Notes: a model not told the origin generated them from the sequence alone. A stretch of 64,000 bases of DNA from Actinoallomurus iriomotensis (GCF_030269445.1 NZ_BSTJ01000005.1:310001-374000), one strand, 5' to 3'. Counted from the stretch's first letter, positions 43,916 to 53,635 are shown. Numbers and translations: made by a program.

Positions 43916-45142
43916 ATGACGCCTGTTGAGGCTCCGCCGTCCGGCCGGGACCGGCTCCCCCGCTCTTACCTCGCCTGGCTCGCCGGAGTGCTCGCCTCCA
44001 TGCTCGGTGACGTGGTCCTCTACTTCGCGCTGGGCTGGGCCGCGTCCGCGCACGGCGGGTCCGTCGCCGCTCTCGTGCTGACCGCGATCAACCTGCCACG
44101 GGCGCTGTTTCTGCTGGTCGGCGGTGCCGTCGGGGACCGGTTCGGCGCGCGGAGGATCATGTTGATCGGCGACAGTGTGATGATCGCCGTGACGGTGCTG
44201 CTGGCGCTGGTCGCATTCCGGTGGGAGACGGCGACCTGGGTGCTGGGCGGGGCGGGGCTGGTGATCGGCGTGGTGGACGCCTTCTACCTGCCGGCGTCCG
44301 GATCCATGCCCCGGCGGCTGGTCGGAGCGGAGAAGCTGCCCAGGGCGCTCGCGCTGCGGCAGACGGGCGGCCAGGTGGTCGCCCTGGCGGGTGGTTCGCT
44401 GGGTGGCCTCATCGTCGCGGCCGTGGGCCTTCCCGGGGCCGCGCTCTTCGACGCGGCGACGTTCGGGATCGTGCTGTGGGTGATGGTGTCGGTCCGTCCC
44501 GCTCGGCAGACCGCGAAGGCGGTCGTTCGCGCGGGTGCCTTCCGGGAGGTGGCCGACGGTCTTCGGGTCGCGTGGCGGGATCCGGTGTTGCGTGCCGCCC
44601 TGGTTCTGGTGGCGGCCGCGGCCGGGGCGTTGCTGCCGGTCATCTCGCTGCTGGTGCCTCTGCTGGCCCGGCATCGCGGGTGGGGGCCGGGCGCGGCGGG
44701 GGTCGTCGTGGCGGCGCAGAGCCTGGGCGTCATCGGTGTCGCGGTGCTCGTCGCCGGCCGGGGCGGCAGTGGGCGGCCGGGGCGGACCGCCGCTCTCGGT
44801 CTGATCATCGGTGGGTGTGGGACGGCTCTTCTCGCCTGCGCGTCCTCCCCCGTCGTGGCGGCGGGAGGTGCCTTGGTCGTCGGGCTGGGGTCGGGGGTCT
44901 TCAGCACTCACGTCGCGCCTCTGGTGCTCGCGACCACGCCCGAGTCTCACCTGTCGCGTCTGCAGGCGCTGCTGACGCTGGTGCAGAGCGCCGCTCTGCT
45001 GGTGATGAACAACGCTTTGGGCAATGTCGCCGCCGTGGCCGGTCCCGCGCTCACTCTGGGTGTTTGTGCCGGTGCCGCCACGCTCACCGGGCTGGGTGGT
45101 CTGCGCTCTCCGCGGCTGCGCCGTGCGCAGCCGGCTCGGTGA
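43916..45142 (+). CDS. MFS transporter (intact copy)
   Basis: A 408-residue, 12-helix major facilitator: VLASMLGDVVLYFALGWAAS in helix 1, the loop-2/3 motif GGAVGDRFGARRIMLIGD, and YLPASGSMPRRLVG between halves, typical of the MDR/enterobactin-exporter-like branch of MFS. The ATG at 43916 is preceded by pyrimidine-rich sequence with no clear Shine-Dalgarno; the same upstream 50 bases are found before the truncated copy at 41082. Export of a small molecule is likely but the substrate is unknown. Confidence 0.9.
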   Translation: MTPVEAPPSGRDRLPRSYLAWLAGVLASMLGDVVLYFALGWAASAHGGSVAALVLTAINLPRALFLLVGGAVGDRFGARRIMLIGDSVMIAVTVLLALVAFRWETATWVLGGAGLVIGVVDAFYLPASGSMPRRLVGAEKLPRALALRQTGGQVVALAGGSLGGLIVAAVGLPGAALFDAATFGIVLWVMVSVRPARQTAKAVVRAGAFREVADGLRVAWRDPVLRAALVLVAAAAGALLPVISLLVPLLARHRGWGPGAAGVVVAAQSLGVIGVAVLVAGRGGSGRPGRTAALGLIIGGCGTALLACASSPVVAAGGALVVGLGSGVFSTHVAPLVLATTPESHLSRLQALLTLVQSAALLVMNNALGNVAAVAGPALTLGVCAGAATLTGLGGLRSPRLRRAQPAR

Positions 45143-45218
45143 CCGGCCCTCCCCTGTCTCTCTGGTGCGGATGTTCTTGTGTCGTGAGTGTTGGTTCGCT
45201 GGAAAAAGTCAACCTGCT

Positions 45219-45575
45219 TTACGTAGTAAGGTTCAGGAGGGAGGCCAGGACGGCGGCGTTGCTGCGCGGCACGTCCTTGGTGGCCGTCACGAGCACGACC
45301 CGCCGGTCGGCCGCCAGCTCCTTCAAGCGCCGCAGCGCGTCGGCGGCGGGAGGGTCGGCCAGCTCGGCCTCGTAGCGGCGGCGGAACTCCTCGTACCGCT
45401 CCGGGTCGTGGCCGTACCAGCGCCGCAGTTCCGTCGACGGCGCGACGTCCTTCAGCCACAGGTCCAGGTGCGCGGCCTCCTTGGAGACGCCGCGCGGCCA
45501 GACCCGGTCGACCAGCACCCGGTACTCCCCCGCCGTGACCTCGTCGTAGATCCGTACGACGCCGACCTCGCGCAC
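45219..45575 (-). CDS. DUF488-family protein
   Basis: A 118-residue protein of the DUF488 family: VVRIYDEVTAGEYRVLVDRVWPRGVSK near the N-terminus, LDLWLKDVAPSTELRRWYGH with the Trp/Tyr/His cluster, FRRRYEAEL and a final LVTATKDVPRSNAAVL. The family is widespread and small; its biochemical role is unsettled. It is a single-gene unit convergent with the MFS gene. The start may be the ATG (MREVGVVRIYD) or a GTG inside. Confidence 0.9.
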   Translation of the reverse strand: MREVGVVRIYDEVTAGEYRVLVDRVWPRGVSKEAAHLDLWLKDVAPSTELRRWYGHDPERYEEFRRRYEAELADPPAADALRRLKELAADRRVVLVTATKDVPRSNAAVLASLLNLTT

Positions 45576-45680
45576 CTACCACCTCCGCGTCGACGGCGCC
45601 GCCCGTCGGCGCCAGGGACCGTCCTTCCCGCCGGAGCACCTCGTGTATCGCCGGCCACGCTCGTCGAGGGCCCCTGGTCC

Positions 45681-48600
45681 TCATCCGGGTTCCCGGCGCA
45701 GGCGGGCCGGGTCGACTTCGGTCACGGCCGTCCTCCCGTCCAGCGCCCAGCCCTTCCCGTACGCTGCGGCGAAGGCTTCTTCGCCCAGCGCGGCGCGCCC
45801 TCGGCGGGTGAGTTCGCGCACCTGCGGATCGGTACGGTCGTGCGCGCCGCGCAGCCGGGAGGCGGCGCCGAGCAGGACGGCCGACTCGTGATGCCGCCCG
45901 TACGCCTCGGCGAGCGCGGCCGTACTCACCGCCACCACGGACAGGATCGGCAGGTCCCGGGTCTCCAGCGCCGCCGCGTACGCCTTTTCGAGTGCTTTTT
46001 CCGCGCCGGTCAGGTCACCCGTCTCCAGGCAGAGCGAGGCCCGTACGCCGTCGGTCAGCGTCCGTGCGTGGGCGCCGGGAAACGTGATGTCGCCGCCCAG
46101 ACGCCGTTCGGCGTCGTCGAGCAGGTCCCGTGCCCGGTCCAGGTCGCCGAGCCGCACCCGGAAGGCGGCCTCCCACGCGTCGACCAGGGCCGGCATCTCC
46201 GGCGCGCTCGCGCGCAGCGCCCGTTCCCGGGCCGATTCGATCACCGCGATCGCCCGGTCGGTGTCACCGCGCCGCAGCCGCAGGTCGATCCAGCGCAGGT
46301 CGCTGAACACCTCGTCATCGAGGCTGACCGGGCCGAACTCACCGGCCAGCGACCGTGCCTCGTGCAGGTCGGCCAGCGCGCCGTCGAGGTCGCCGTCGTA
46401 CTGGCGCAGCTGGGCGCGCATCGGCAGCGCGGTGGCCTGGCCCCAGCGGTCGCCGACCTGCCGGAAGCAGGCCAGGGCCGCCTCCACGTCGGCGCGCATC
46501 CCGTCGAGCTCGCCGCTGTTCTCGGCGGACTGGGCCCGGAACATGCGGGCCAGTCCGGACAGCCACATGTCGTCGCCGTCGGCCAGGTGCTCGGTGAGCG
46601 CGAGCGTGGTCTTCTCCTCCTGGAGGAACGCGAGCGGGAGCGCGGTGAGCGCGCCGTACGGGCCGGGCAGCTGCGGGTATGTGAGGAGCCGGTCGGCCAG
46701 CTCGCGTATCCGCGCCTGGTCGTCGGCGGTCGTTTCCGGCCGGGTGATGACCCGGTTGATCAGGTGGATCGCGTGGGCGCAGTCGCGGTCGGGCGTGGGC
46801 TCGGCGCCGGGTACCGCCAGTGCCTCGCCCAGCCAGTAGGCCGCGTCGGAGTGCCGGCCGGACATCTGCCAGTACCAGGTCAGGTTCAGGGCGAGAGCGG
46901 TCGCGGCGGTGGCGTCGCCGGTGTCGCATCGCCGGCGTAGGGCGGCCAGCGCGTTGTCGTACTCGGCGCTGCGGCCAGCGCGTTGTCGTACTCGGCGCTG
47001 ATGACGCGCATGGCGGCCGGCTGGCCGGGTCCGCGCAGCTGCGGGTCGTACCGGGCGATCAGCTCGGCGAAGTGGCCGGCGGCCAGGTCACGGACGGTGC
47101 CGAGGTCGCCCGTCTCGGTCAGGCGGTCGGTGCCGTACTCGCGCAGCGTCTCCAGCATGCGGTAGCGGCCCGGGTCGGGCGCGAGCTGCAGCAGCGACCG
47201 GTCGACCAGGCCCGCGAGCAGCTCGGGGATCTCGGCGGCCGGCACCGCGGTGCCGGCGCAGACCGCGGTGGCGGAGGCCGGTGTGACGCCGCCGGGCAGG
47301 ATCGAGACGCGTTCGGCGACCGTACGCTCGTGCTCGCTCAGCAGGTCCCAGCTCCAGGCGATGACCGCTCGCAGGGTGCGGTGCCGGGGCAGCGCGGTGC
47401 GGCTTCCGGTGGTGAGCAGCCGGAATCGGTCGGACAGCCCGTCGGCCAGCTCGGGCAGGGACAGCGTCCGCAGCCGGGCCGCGGCGAGCTCCAGCGCCAG
47501 CGGCATCCCGTCCAGGCCGCGGACCGCCCGCCGGATCTCGGGCAGCGTCGTCTCGTCCACGTCGAAGCCCGGGCGCACGGCCGCGGACCGCTCGGTGAAC
47601 AGGCGTACCGACGCCGCCCGCCGGGCCTGCTCGACGCCGTCGTCCGGTCCGGGCAGTGCGAGCGGGCCGAGCGGCACCAGCGCCTCGCCGTCGACCGTGA
47701 GGGGTTCGCGGCTGGTGGCGAGCACGCGCAGCCCGGCGCATCGGGCCAGCAGTGCCGCGATCAGGTGAGCGACGGCGTCGATCAGGTGCTCGCAGTTGTC
47801 GACCAGCAGCAGGGTCTCCCGGCCGCCGAGCCGGTCGAGGAGGACGTCCAGCTCGTCGCCCTCGAGCCGCGTCCGGGCCTCGAACATCGCGCCGCCGTGC
47901 AGCCCGATCCCGGCGAGCACGGCCGCGCCGACCTTGGCCGGCTCGGTGACCGAGGTGAGGTCGATCAGCCAGGCGCCGTCGCGGTACTCGTGGCGGTGGC
48001 GGCGGGCGGCCTCGACGGCGAGGCGGGTCTTGCCGGCGCCACCGGGGCCGAGGACGGTGACGAGGCGCCCGGCGGCGAGGAGCGTGCCGATCCGGGCGAG
48101 GTCGTCGTCGCGCCCGATGAAGCTGGTGAGCGGCGCGGGCAGGTTACTTCGCCTGGTCTGCGCGGCGTCGGCGGCCGGGGCGGGGCGCTCGGCGCGCAGC
48201 AGGCGCAGGTGGCGCTCGCGCAGGGCGGCGCCCGGGTCGGTGCCGAGGACGTCGGCCAGGGTTTCGCGGACCCGCTCGTAGCAGGCCAGGGCCTCGGCCT
48301 GGCGGCCCTGGGCGGAGAGCGCGTCCATGAGCAGCGCGGCCGCCCGCTCGTGGACGGGATGCTCGGCAAGCAGAGCGGTCAGGCGGGTGGCGGCCGCGTC
48401 GGCGCGGCCGAGGGACAGCTCGGCGGCGGCGAGGTCGGCGACGGCCTCGGCCGAGGTGTGGGCCAGCCGGGTCGCGGCGGCGGGCGCCACCGCGGCGACG
48501 ACCGTTGGCTCGGCGCCGGGACGGTCGCCCCACAGTGCCACGGCCTCGCCGAGCACGGCCGCTGCGGCGTTCGGGTCGCCGGCGTGCAGGCGGTCACGGC

Positions 48601-48937
48601 CGGCGGCGGCGAGTCGCTCGAACCGCAGCGCGTCCACGTCGGTCGCATCCGCCTCCAGCCGGTAGCCGCCCGCGGCCTGCGTGACGTCGCCGGCCGAGCC
48701 GAGGGTCCGGCGCAACCGCGAGACGAGGGCCTGCAGGGCGTGGGCGGGGGCGGCCGGCGGATCCTCGGCCCAGATCGCGTCGACCAGGGCGCCTTGGTCG
48801 ACCGTGCGCCCGCCGGCGAGTGCCAGCCGTACGAGCAGGCGCCGCAGCCGCGCGCCCGGGACGGGCACGGCGACGCCGCCGCGAGACGTCTGCAAGTCGC
48901 CGAGCAGCGTGACGCGAAGCCGCGCATCCCCGTCCAT
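45681..48937 (-). pseudogene. AfsR/SARP-type regulator split by a 29-bp tandem duplication
   Basis: Read without one copy of the duplication this is one protein of about 1075 residues: a winged helix plus bacterial transcriptional activation domain (VTLLGDLQTSRGGVAVPVPG, VSRLRRTLGSAGDV, ACYERVRETLADVLGTDPGA), an NB-ARC/STAND ATPase (FIGRDDDLARI, VTVLGPGGAGKTRLAVE, LLLVDNCEHLIDAV, LRVLATSREPL, GLDGMPLALELAAARL) and a C-terminal TPR region (EALAVPGAEPTPDRDCAHAI onwards). The frame breaks at AEYDNALAA where a 29-base unit is repeated; the rest runs to 45681 in another frame. Start ATG 48937 (MDGDARLRV). Such proteins switch on antibiotic or signalling genes. As it stands two pieces, 48937-46886 and 46865-45681, could be made. 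Confidence 0.85.
46942..46999. repeat. Exact 29-bp tandem duplication inside the regulator gene
   Basis: The unit starting GCGGCCAGCGCGTTGTCG is present twice back to back (46942-46970 and 46971-46999). 29 is not a multiple of 3, so the duplication shifts the reading frame; loss of one unit restores it. Confidence 0.95.
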
Positions 48938-49035
48938 CTCCCGATCTTCGCGCGCGCACCGTCGAGTCCCCAAATCACGGCGAGGACGGGGGTGTGAGCG
49001 TCGTGTGCCCTCCTGTCAGCGTCGCGTGTACGGCG

Positions 49036-49215
49036 TATGAGCGGCTCCCTTCAGTGCTGTCCACGCTCGGCGTGGAGGTCCGGCGTGGAGGTCCGGCGCG
49101 GCGTCACGGTCTCGGCCGTCGCGCCGGACGGTGAGCGCGAGTACGCGGCGCGCTGGCTCGTCGGCTGCGATGGCGGCCGCAGCGTCGCGGGAGTGCTCCG
49201 GAAGGCCGACGCGGC
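49036..49215 (+). pseudogene. FAD-monooxygenase remnant with a 13-bp tandem duplication
   Basis: A fragment of an aromatic-ring-hydroxylase-type flavoprotein: ERLPSVLSTLGVEVRRG, VTVSAVAPDGE and the DG motif YAARWLVGCDGGRS, with nothing of the N-terminal GxGxxG or the C-terminal half. The 13-base unit GGCGTGGAGGTCC occurs twice in tandem at 49069-49094 and shifts the frame; removing one copy joins LGVEVRRGVTV smoothly. Sequence after GRS is not related to the family. Confidence 0.65.
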
Positions 49216-49326
49216 CGGGTGGCGCGCCCCCGGCACCGGCCACCGCCGGCAGGTCACCGGTCCCCGGCCGGGGACCGCACCGCTCCGGTTCGGGAAATGT
49301 CGGAGGGGGCCGCTAACTTCTGGGCA

Positions 49327-50394
49327 ATGCGCCCTGCCGACGTCCGCCGTCTCACCGTCGATGAGGCGGCCGATCGTTATATCGACATGGTCCGTGCCAA
49401 GACCGTCACCGGTGCGCTGGCGCCGAGTACGGCCGAGGTGTACGCGCGTGACGTGCGGACGTTCACGGTGCTGGCCGGTGGTGACCGGGTGCTGGACGAT
49501 CTGACCGGTGAGGACGTCGATGAGGTGCTGTTGCGGTTCGCCTCCAAGCCCGACGGGCGGCGTGGGGCGTCTCGCGCGGCCGCTGGGGCGGGGCAGGCCG
49601 AGGCGGTGCAGAGCGGCGCGTCACAGAGCCGGTTCCGCCGGTCGGTGTCGGCGTTCTTCCGTCACGCGACGGTGGCGGGCTGGGTGCAGCTGGATCCGAT
49701 GCGGGCGGCGACGGTGGTGCCGCGCCGGCGGGGCGGGCTGCGGGCGGAGCGGCGGGCGTTGACGCGTGAGCAGGCGGAGGGGCTGCTGGGTACGGCGCGG
49801 GAGCTGGCCGTGGCATCACCACCGGAGGGGGGTAAGCGCGCCGATCAGCGTACGGAGCTGCGGGACGCGCTGATCGTGTTGCTGCTGGCGACGGTCGGGC
49901 CGCGCGTGTCGGAGCTGGTCCGCGCCGACGTCGACCATTTCTACGTCAACGACGGGGTGCGTTACTGGCGGATCTTCGGCAAGGGAGGCACGACGCGGGA
50001 CGTGCCGCTCCCCCGTGAGGTCGCGGAGGTCCTGGACGCGCATCTGGCCGTACGGCGGGCCCGGGAGGCGGGTGGGAACGCGCTGCTGTTGTCGTGGCGG
50101 GGGCGGCGGCTGGCGCGCGGTGACGTGCAGGCGGTGATCGACCGGGTGCTGGCGCGGGTCGACCCGGAGTACCGGCGTGGGGTGACTCCGCACGGTCTGC
50201 GGCACACCACCGCGACGCATCTGCTCGCCGCGGCGACCGACATGGACGCGGTACGCCGGGTGCTGGGTCATTCGGATCTGTCCACGCTGGGTCGTTACCG
50301 TGACGATCTGCCGGGTGAGCTGGAGGCGGCGATGCGCGCTCATCCGCTGCTGGGCGCCACGTCGCCCGAGCCGGGAGACGTGTCGGCGGACTGA
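49327..50394 (+). CDS. Tyrosine recombinase
   Basis: A 355-residue recombinase. The N-terminal SAM-like domain (TVDEAADRYIDMVRAK, STAEVYARDVRTFTVLAG, SRFRRSVSAFFRHATVAGW) precedes the catalytic domain: Arg I in VGPRVSELVRADV, Lys in FGKGGTTRDVPLP, HGLRHTTATHLLAAATDM and RRVLGHSDLSTLGRYRDD with the nucleophile Tyr. ATG 49327 or 49297 are both possible; the first is used because it opens the conserved part. Its last 55 bases overlap, tail to tail, the end of the MFS gene on the other strand. No attachment site was identified. Confidence 0.88.
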   Translation: MRPADVRRLTVDEAADRYIDMVRAKTVTGALAPSTAEVYARDVRTFTVLAGGDRVLDDLTGEDVDEVLLRFASKPDGRRGASRAAAGAGQAEAVQSGASQSRFRRSVSAFFRHATVAGWVQLDPMRAATVVPRRRGGLRAERRALTREQAEGLLGTARELAVASPPEGGKRADQRTELRDALIVLLLATVGPRVSELVRADVDHFYVNDGVRYWRIFGKGGTTRDVPLPREVAEVLDAHLAVRRAREAGGNALLLSWRGRRLARGDVQAVIDRVLARVDPEYRRGVTPHGLRHTTATHLLAAATDMDAVRRVLGHSDLSTLGRYRDDLPGELEAAMRAHPLLGATSPEPGDVSAD

Positions 50395-51746
50395 GCGGCG
50401 GTGTCGAGGCCACGGCCGGTGCTGCGGGGGCCCAGGATCGCCACGTCGAGGCAGAGGATGACCAGGATGACGGCCGAGCCGGTGAAGACGGTGCCGGCGC
50501 CGAGGTGGTCCAGGGCGTTGAGGGCGACGAACGGCAGCACGGCGGAGGTCGCGCGGGACAGGGAGTAGGCGACGCTGATGGCGCTGCTGCGGATGCCGGT
50601 CGGGAAGATCTCCGCCTGGTAGGTGTGGAAGGCGTTGGAGAAGACGTTGGAGGCGCAGGTGAGCAGGAACCCGGCGGTGACGATCAGCGCGGCGTCGCGG
50701 GCGTAGCCGAAGATCAGGCCGGTGGCGGCCATGACGAGCGCGGATCCGACGATGAGCCATTTGCGTTCGACGCGTTCGATGATCGGTACGGAGACGGCGG
50801 ATCCGATCGGGTAGCCGAGGAAGGTGAGGGCGGCGTAGCCGAGGGACTGTACGACGTCGAAGCCCTTGGCGCCGAGTACGACCGGGGCGAGGGAGCCGAA
50901 GCCGTAGTAGCCGACGGTCTGCAGGATCTGGAAGCCCCAGAGCATGACGGTGCGGCGGCGGTACGGTTCGCCGAACATCCGAGCGAGGGACAGCCGTGTG
51001 ACGGGCTCGTCGGGGATGTCCTCCAGGGGCGGCAGCGGGCCTCCTCCGGCCGCGGCGGCACGTTCGGCGTCGGCGACGACGGCTTCGGCCTGGTCGGGGC
51101 GGCCCTGGGCGAGCAGCCAGCGCGGTGACTCGGGCAGGCGTGCGCGCAGGATCCACACGATGAGCGCGCCGGCCGCGCCGAACACCAGGAGCCAGCGCCA
51201 GCCGTCGATCAGCAGGTGTTCGTCGGCGACGAACCGGCCGCCGAGGAACGCCGCGACCGGCACGCCGCAAAAGCCGATGGTGTAGGCCCAGGCGATGCAG
51301 CGGCCGCGGGCGCGGCGTGGCATGAACTCGCTGAGGTAGGTGTCGACGAGGGTGAGTTCGGCGCCGAGCGCCAGCCCGCCGAGGAACCGCAGCAGCAGGA
51401 AGAGGTCCAGGTTCGGAGCGAACGCGGTGAGGAGGGAGAACAGGGAGTACAGGCCGAGGTTGATCAGGAACATGCGGCGGCGGCCGAGCCGGTCGGCGGC
51501 GATGCCGAGCGCGATCGCGCCGACGAACATGCCGGCGAACGCGGAGGCGATGACGAGGGACTTCTCGTTCGTGCCGAGCTGCCACCGGTCGGTCAGGACG
51601 GCGCCGAGCACGCCGCCGAGGAAGACCTCGTACAGGTCGAAGAAGCTGCCCAGGCCGACGACGACGATCAGCGCCCAGTGCCAGCGCGTGAGCGGGAGGC
51701 GGTCCAGGCGGGCGCTGATCGATCGGCTGGTCGGCTCCTGGGGCAC
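50340..51746 (-). CDS. MFS transporter (metabolite:H+ symporter / sugar-porter type)
   Basis: A 468-residue, 12-helix transporter: FFDLYEVFLGGVLGAVLTDR in helix 1, the motif IAADRLGRRRMFLINL, PRRARGRCIAWAYTIGF in loop 4-5, the long central loop LPESPRWLLAQGRPDQAEAV typical of sugar-porter/SVOP-like members, and FPTGIRSSAISVAYSLSRATS. It probably imports or exports an organic acid, sugar or aromatic compound. The GTG at 51746 has GGAG 6 bases upstream and is preferred to an ATG 21 codons earlier. It follows the monooxygenase gene on the same strand by about 90 bases, so a joint role in aromatic compound handling is possible. Confidence 0.9.
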   Translation of the reverse strand: MPQEPTSRSISARLDRLPLTRWHWALIVVVGLGSFFDLYEVFLGGVLGAVLTDRWQLGTNEKSLVIASAFAGMFVGAIALGIAADRLGRRRMFLINLGLYSLFSLLTAFAPNLDLFLLLRFLGGLALGAELTLVDTYLSEFMPRRARGRCIAWAYTIGFCGVPVAAFLGGRFVADEHLLIDGWRWLLVFGAAGALIVWILRARLPESPRWLLAQGRPDQAEAVVADAERAAAAGGGPLPPLEDIPDEPVTRLSLARMFGEPYRRRTVMLWGFQILQTVGYYGFGSLAPVVLGAKGFDVVQSLGYAALTFLGYPIGSAVSVPIIERVERKWLIVGSALVMAATGLIFGYARDAALIVTAGFLLTCASNVFSNAFHTYQAEIFPTGIRSSAISVAYSLSRATSAVLPFVALNALDHLGAGTVFTGSAVILVILCLDVAILGPRSTGRGLDTAAQSADTSPGSGDVAPSSG

Positions 51747-51836
51747 GGGCGGGCTCCATGTGCGTCGGGGTGCCGCGTATGAAATCACTTCGGCCGCCGA
51801 TCGGGCCAATGCGTGTCCGGCTCGTGAGATGCGGGG

Positions 51837-53033
51837 CTACGTCGTGGCCGGTGACGCGGGCCCGAGTGGGCGGTCGATGATGCCGGTGGACTTGCCGGCG
51901 AGGGCCGCGGCGACGTAACGGTCGATGACGGGGACGCGGGCCAGTTTGAGGGCGGCTCGCCGGATGTGGAGCTGTGTGGTGGTGGCGGGGATGAACCAGC
52001 GTGTCCCGTTGCGGGCCACCTGTTGTTTGTCGGTGACCACCGGCCGCAGGGTCCGTTCGTAGCCGTCCAGCGCGGTCTCGATGGTCTTGGCGTGGGACAG
52101 GTGTTCGGCCAGGACGTAGGCGCCGGTGATGCCGAGTGAGGCGCCCTGGCCGGCCAGGAGGGACACGGCGTGGGCGGCGTCGCCGATCAGTGTGACGCGG
52201 TCCCGGGTCCAGGCCGGCATGTCGATCTGGGCGACCTGGTCGTAGTACACGTGTTCGGGTGGCGGGCAGGCGGCCAGGGCGCGTGGCGCCACCCAGCCGA
52301 GCGTGCCGTACTCGCGGCGGATCGCGGCGCGAGGGTCGGCCGGCAGGGAGGGGTCGGCGGTGCGGTGCACGGTGAAGACGGCGACGCGCTCGCCGCGGAG
52401 GCCGTAGAAGCCCATCTGCCGGTCGACGGTGTCGGTGAGGCAGAACTGGCCGGCCACCTGGGCGTGGACGCCGGCGTCGTCGAAGGAGTAGGCGGCGGTG
52501 TGGAAGCCCAGGTAACGCAGGAACCGACGTTCGGGTCCGAAGGTCTGGTCGCGGACGGTCGAGTGGATGCCGTCGGCGCCGACCAGCAGGTCGGCGTCGA
52601 TCGTGGTGCCGCCGGTGAGGGTGACGGTGACGCCGTCGGCGCGGTTGTCGATGCCGGTGACGGTGGTGGCGTGGCGTATCTCGACGCCGGCGGGGACGTG
52701 GTCGCGCAGCGCGCGTTCGAGGTCGGGGCGCATGATGCTGATCAGGCGCCCGTCGACGATCTTGGCGAACCGGGCGAAGCGCATGCCGGCGCGGCGGCGG
52801 CCGTGCCGGTCCCGGTAGGTCATCTCTTCGACGTGGTGTCCCAGCTCGCGGATGCGGGGCAGGACGCCCATGGCCTCCGCGGCGTCGTAGCCGGGACCGA
52901 AGAAGTCGATCATGTAGCCCTGGGTGCGGGGGCCGGGCGCCTTCTCCACGACCACGACCGCGGCTCCGAGAGTGTGGAGGCGCTCGGCGAGGGCCAGGCC
53001 GGCGATGCCGGCTCCACAGATGATCACCTTCAT
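51837..53033 (-). CDS. FAD-dependent monooxygenase (aromatic hydroxylase/TetX-like)
   Basis: A 398-residue class A flavoprotein monooxygenase. The Rossmann GxGxxG is MKVIICGAGIAGLALAERL, the DG motif is DLLVGADGIHSTVRDQ, and the GD motif is RVTLIGDAAHAVSLLAGQG. A substrate domain lies between. The family hydroxylates aromatic rings or inactivates drugs such as tetracyclines and rifamycins. The gene overlaps the upstream tetR by 4 bp (ATGA), so it is probably induced by the compound that it modifies. Confidence 0.92.
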   Translation of the reverse strand: MKVIICGAGIAGLALAERLHTLGAAVVVVEKAPGPRTQGYMIDFFGPGYDAAEAMGVLPRIRELGHHVEEMTYRDRHGRRRAGMRFARFAKIVDGRLISIMRPDLERALRDHVPAGVEIRHATTVTGIDNRADGVTVTLTGGTTIDADLLVGADGIHSTVRDQTFGPERRFLRYLGFHTAAYSFDDAGVHAQVAGQFCLTDTVDRQMGFYGLRGERVAVFTVHRTADPSLPADPRAAIRREYGTLGWVAPRALAACPPPEHVYYDQVAQIDMPAWTRDRVTLIGDAAHAVSLLAGQGASLGITGAYVLAEHLSHAKTIETALDGYERTLRPVVTDKQQVARNGTRWFIPATTTQLHIRRAALKLARVPVIDRYVAAALAGKSTGIIDRPLGPASPATT

Positions 53034-53635
53034 GGGGTGTCTCCCTGTTCCGTGGCGGGGGGTCCGGGTTCGGTGGGGGCGACGAGGCGGCGCAGGACGG
53101 CCGTCAGGTCCGTCGCGTCCGGGCCGGGGCCGAGCGCGCGGTGCAGCATGATGCCGTCGATCGCGGCCGCCAGCACCGCGGCGGTCGCGTCGGGCGCCGG
53201 AACCTGGTGCTCGGCGAGCCGGCCGGCCAGCGCCCGGCGGAAGTCGGTGACGACCTCGCCCAGGGACCGGCGCAGGTCCTCGTCGCGGCCGGCGGCCAGA
53301 TAGGTCTCGGCGAACAGCAGCGAGACCGGGTCCCGGCCGTCGTAGGCGGTCAGGAAGTCGATCATCAGGCCCAGTGCCTCGCCGGGCATGTGCGCGCGTT
53401 CCATGCCCGCGCCGGCCTGCTCGACCAGGTCGTGCATCACGGCCAGGGCGGCCTCGGTCAGCAGGGCCTGGACCGAGGAGAAGTGGTAGTGCACCACGCC
53501 GGGGGCCACGCCGGCCCGTTCGGCCAGCATCCGGGTGCTGACCGCGGCCCAGCCCCGCTCGGCGATCAGCTCGGCCGCCGCTTCCAGCAGCCGCCGGCGC
53601 GCTTCACGCCCGCGGTCCGCCGCCGTCGCGTTCAT
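53030..53635 (-). CDS. TetR-family regulator of the monooxygenase operon
   Basis: A 201-residue regulator: HTH helices RRRLLEAAAELIAERGWAAV and STRMLAERAGVAPGVVHYHF, then a helical effector domain (DFLTAYDGRDPVSLLFAETYL) in the style of TetR_C proteins. The ATG at 53635 (MNATAADRGRE) has AGAAGG 8 bases upstream; an ATG 7 codons earlier is less well spaced. It is the first gene of the tetR-monooxygenase unit and an inverted repeat lies in its promoter, so autorepression is likely. Confidence 0.9.
   Translation of the reverse strand: MNATAADRGREARRRLLEAAAELIAERGWAAVSTRMLAERAGVAPGVVHYHFSSVQALLTEAALAVMHDLVEQAGAGMERAHMPGEALGLMIDFLTAYDGRDPVSLLFAETYLAAGRDEDLRRSLGEVVTDFRRALAGRLAEHQVPAPDATAAVLAAAIDGIMLHRALGPGPDATDLTAVLRRLVAPTEPGPPATEQGDTP

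Noticed and set aside
45218-45234. CTTTACGTAGTAAGG near DUF488 and CTTTACGAAGTAAGG before the GDPD gene as a shared operator
   Set aside because: The first copy is the end of the DUF488 coding sequence; two short similar copies are not enough evidence.
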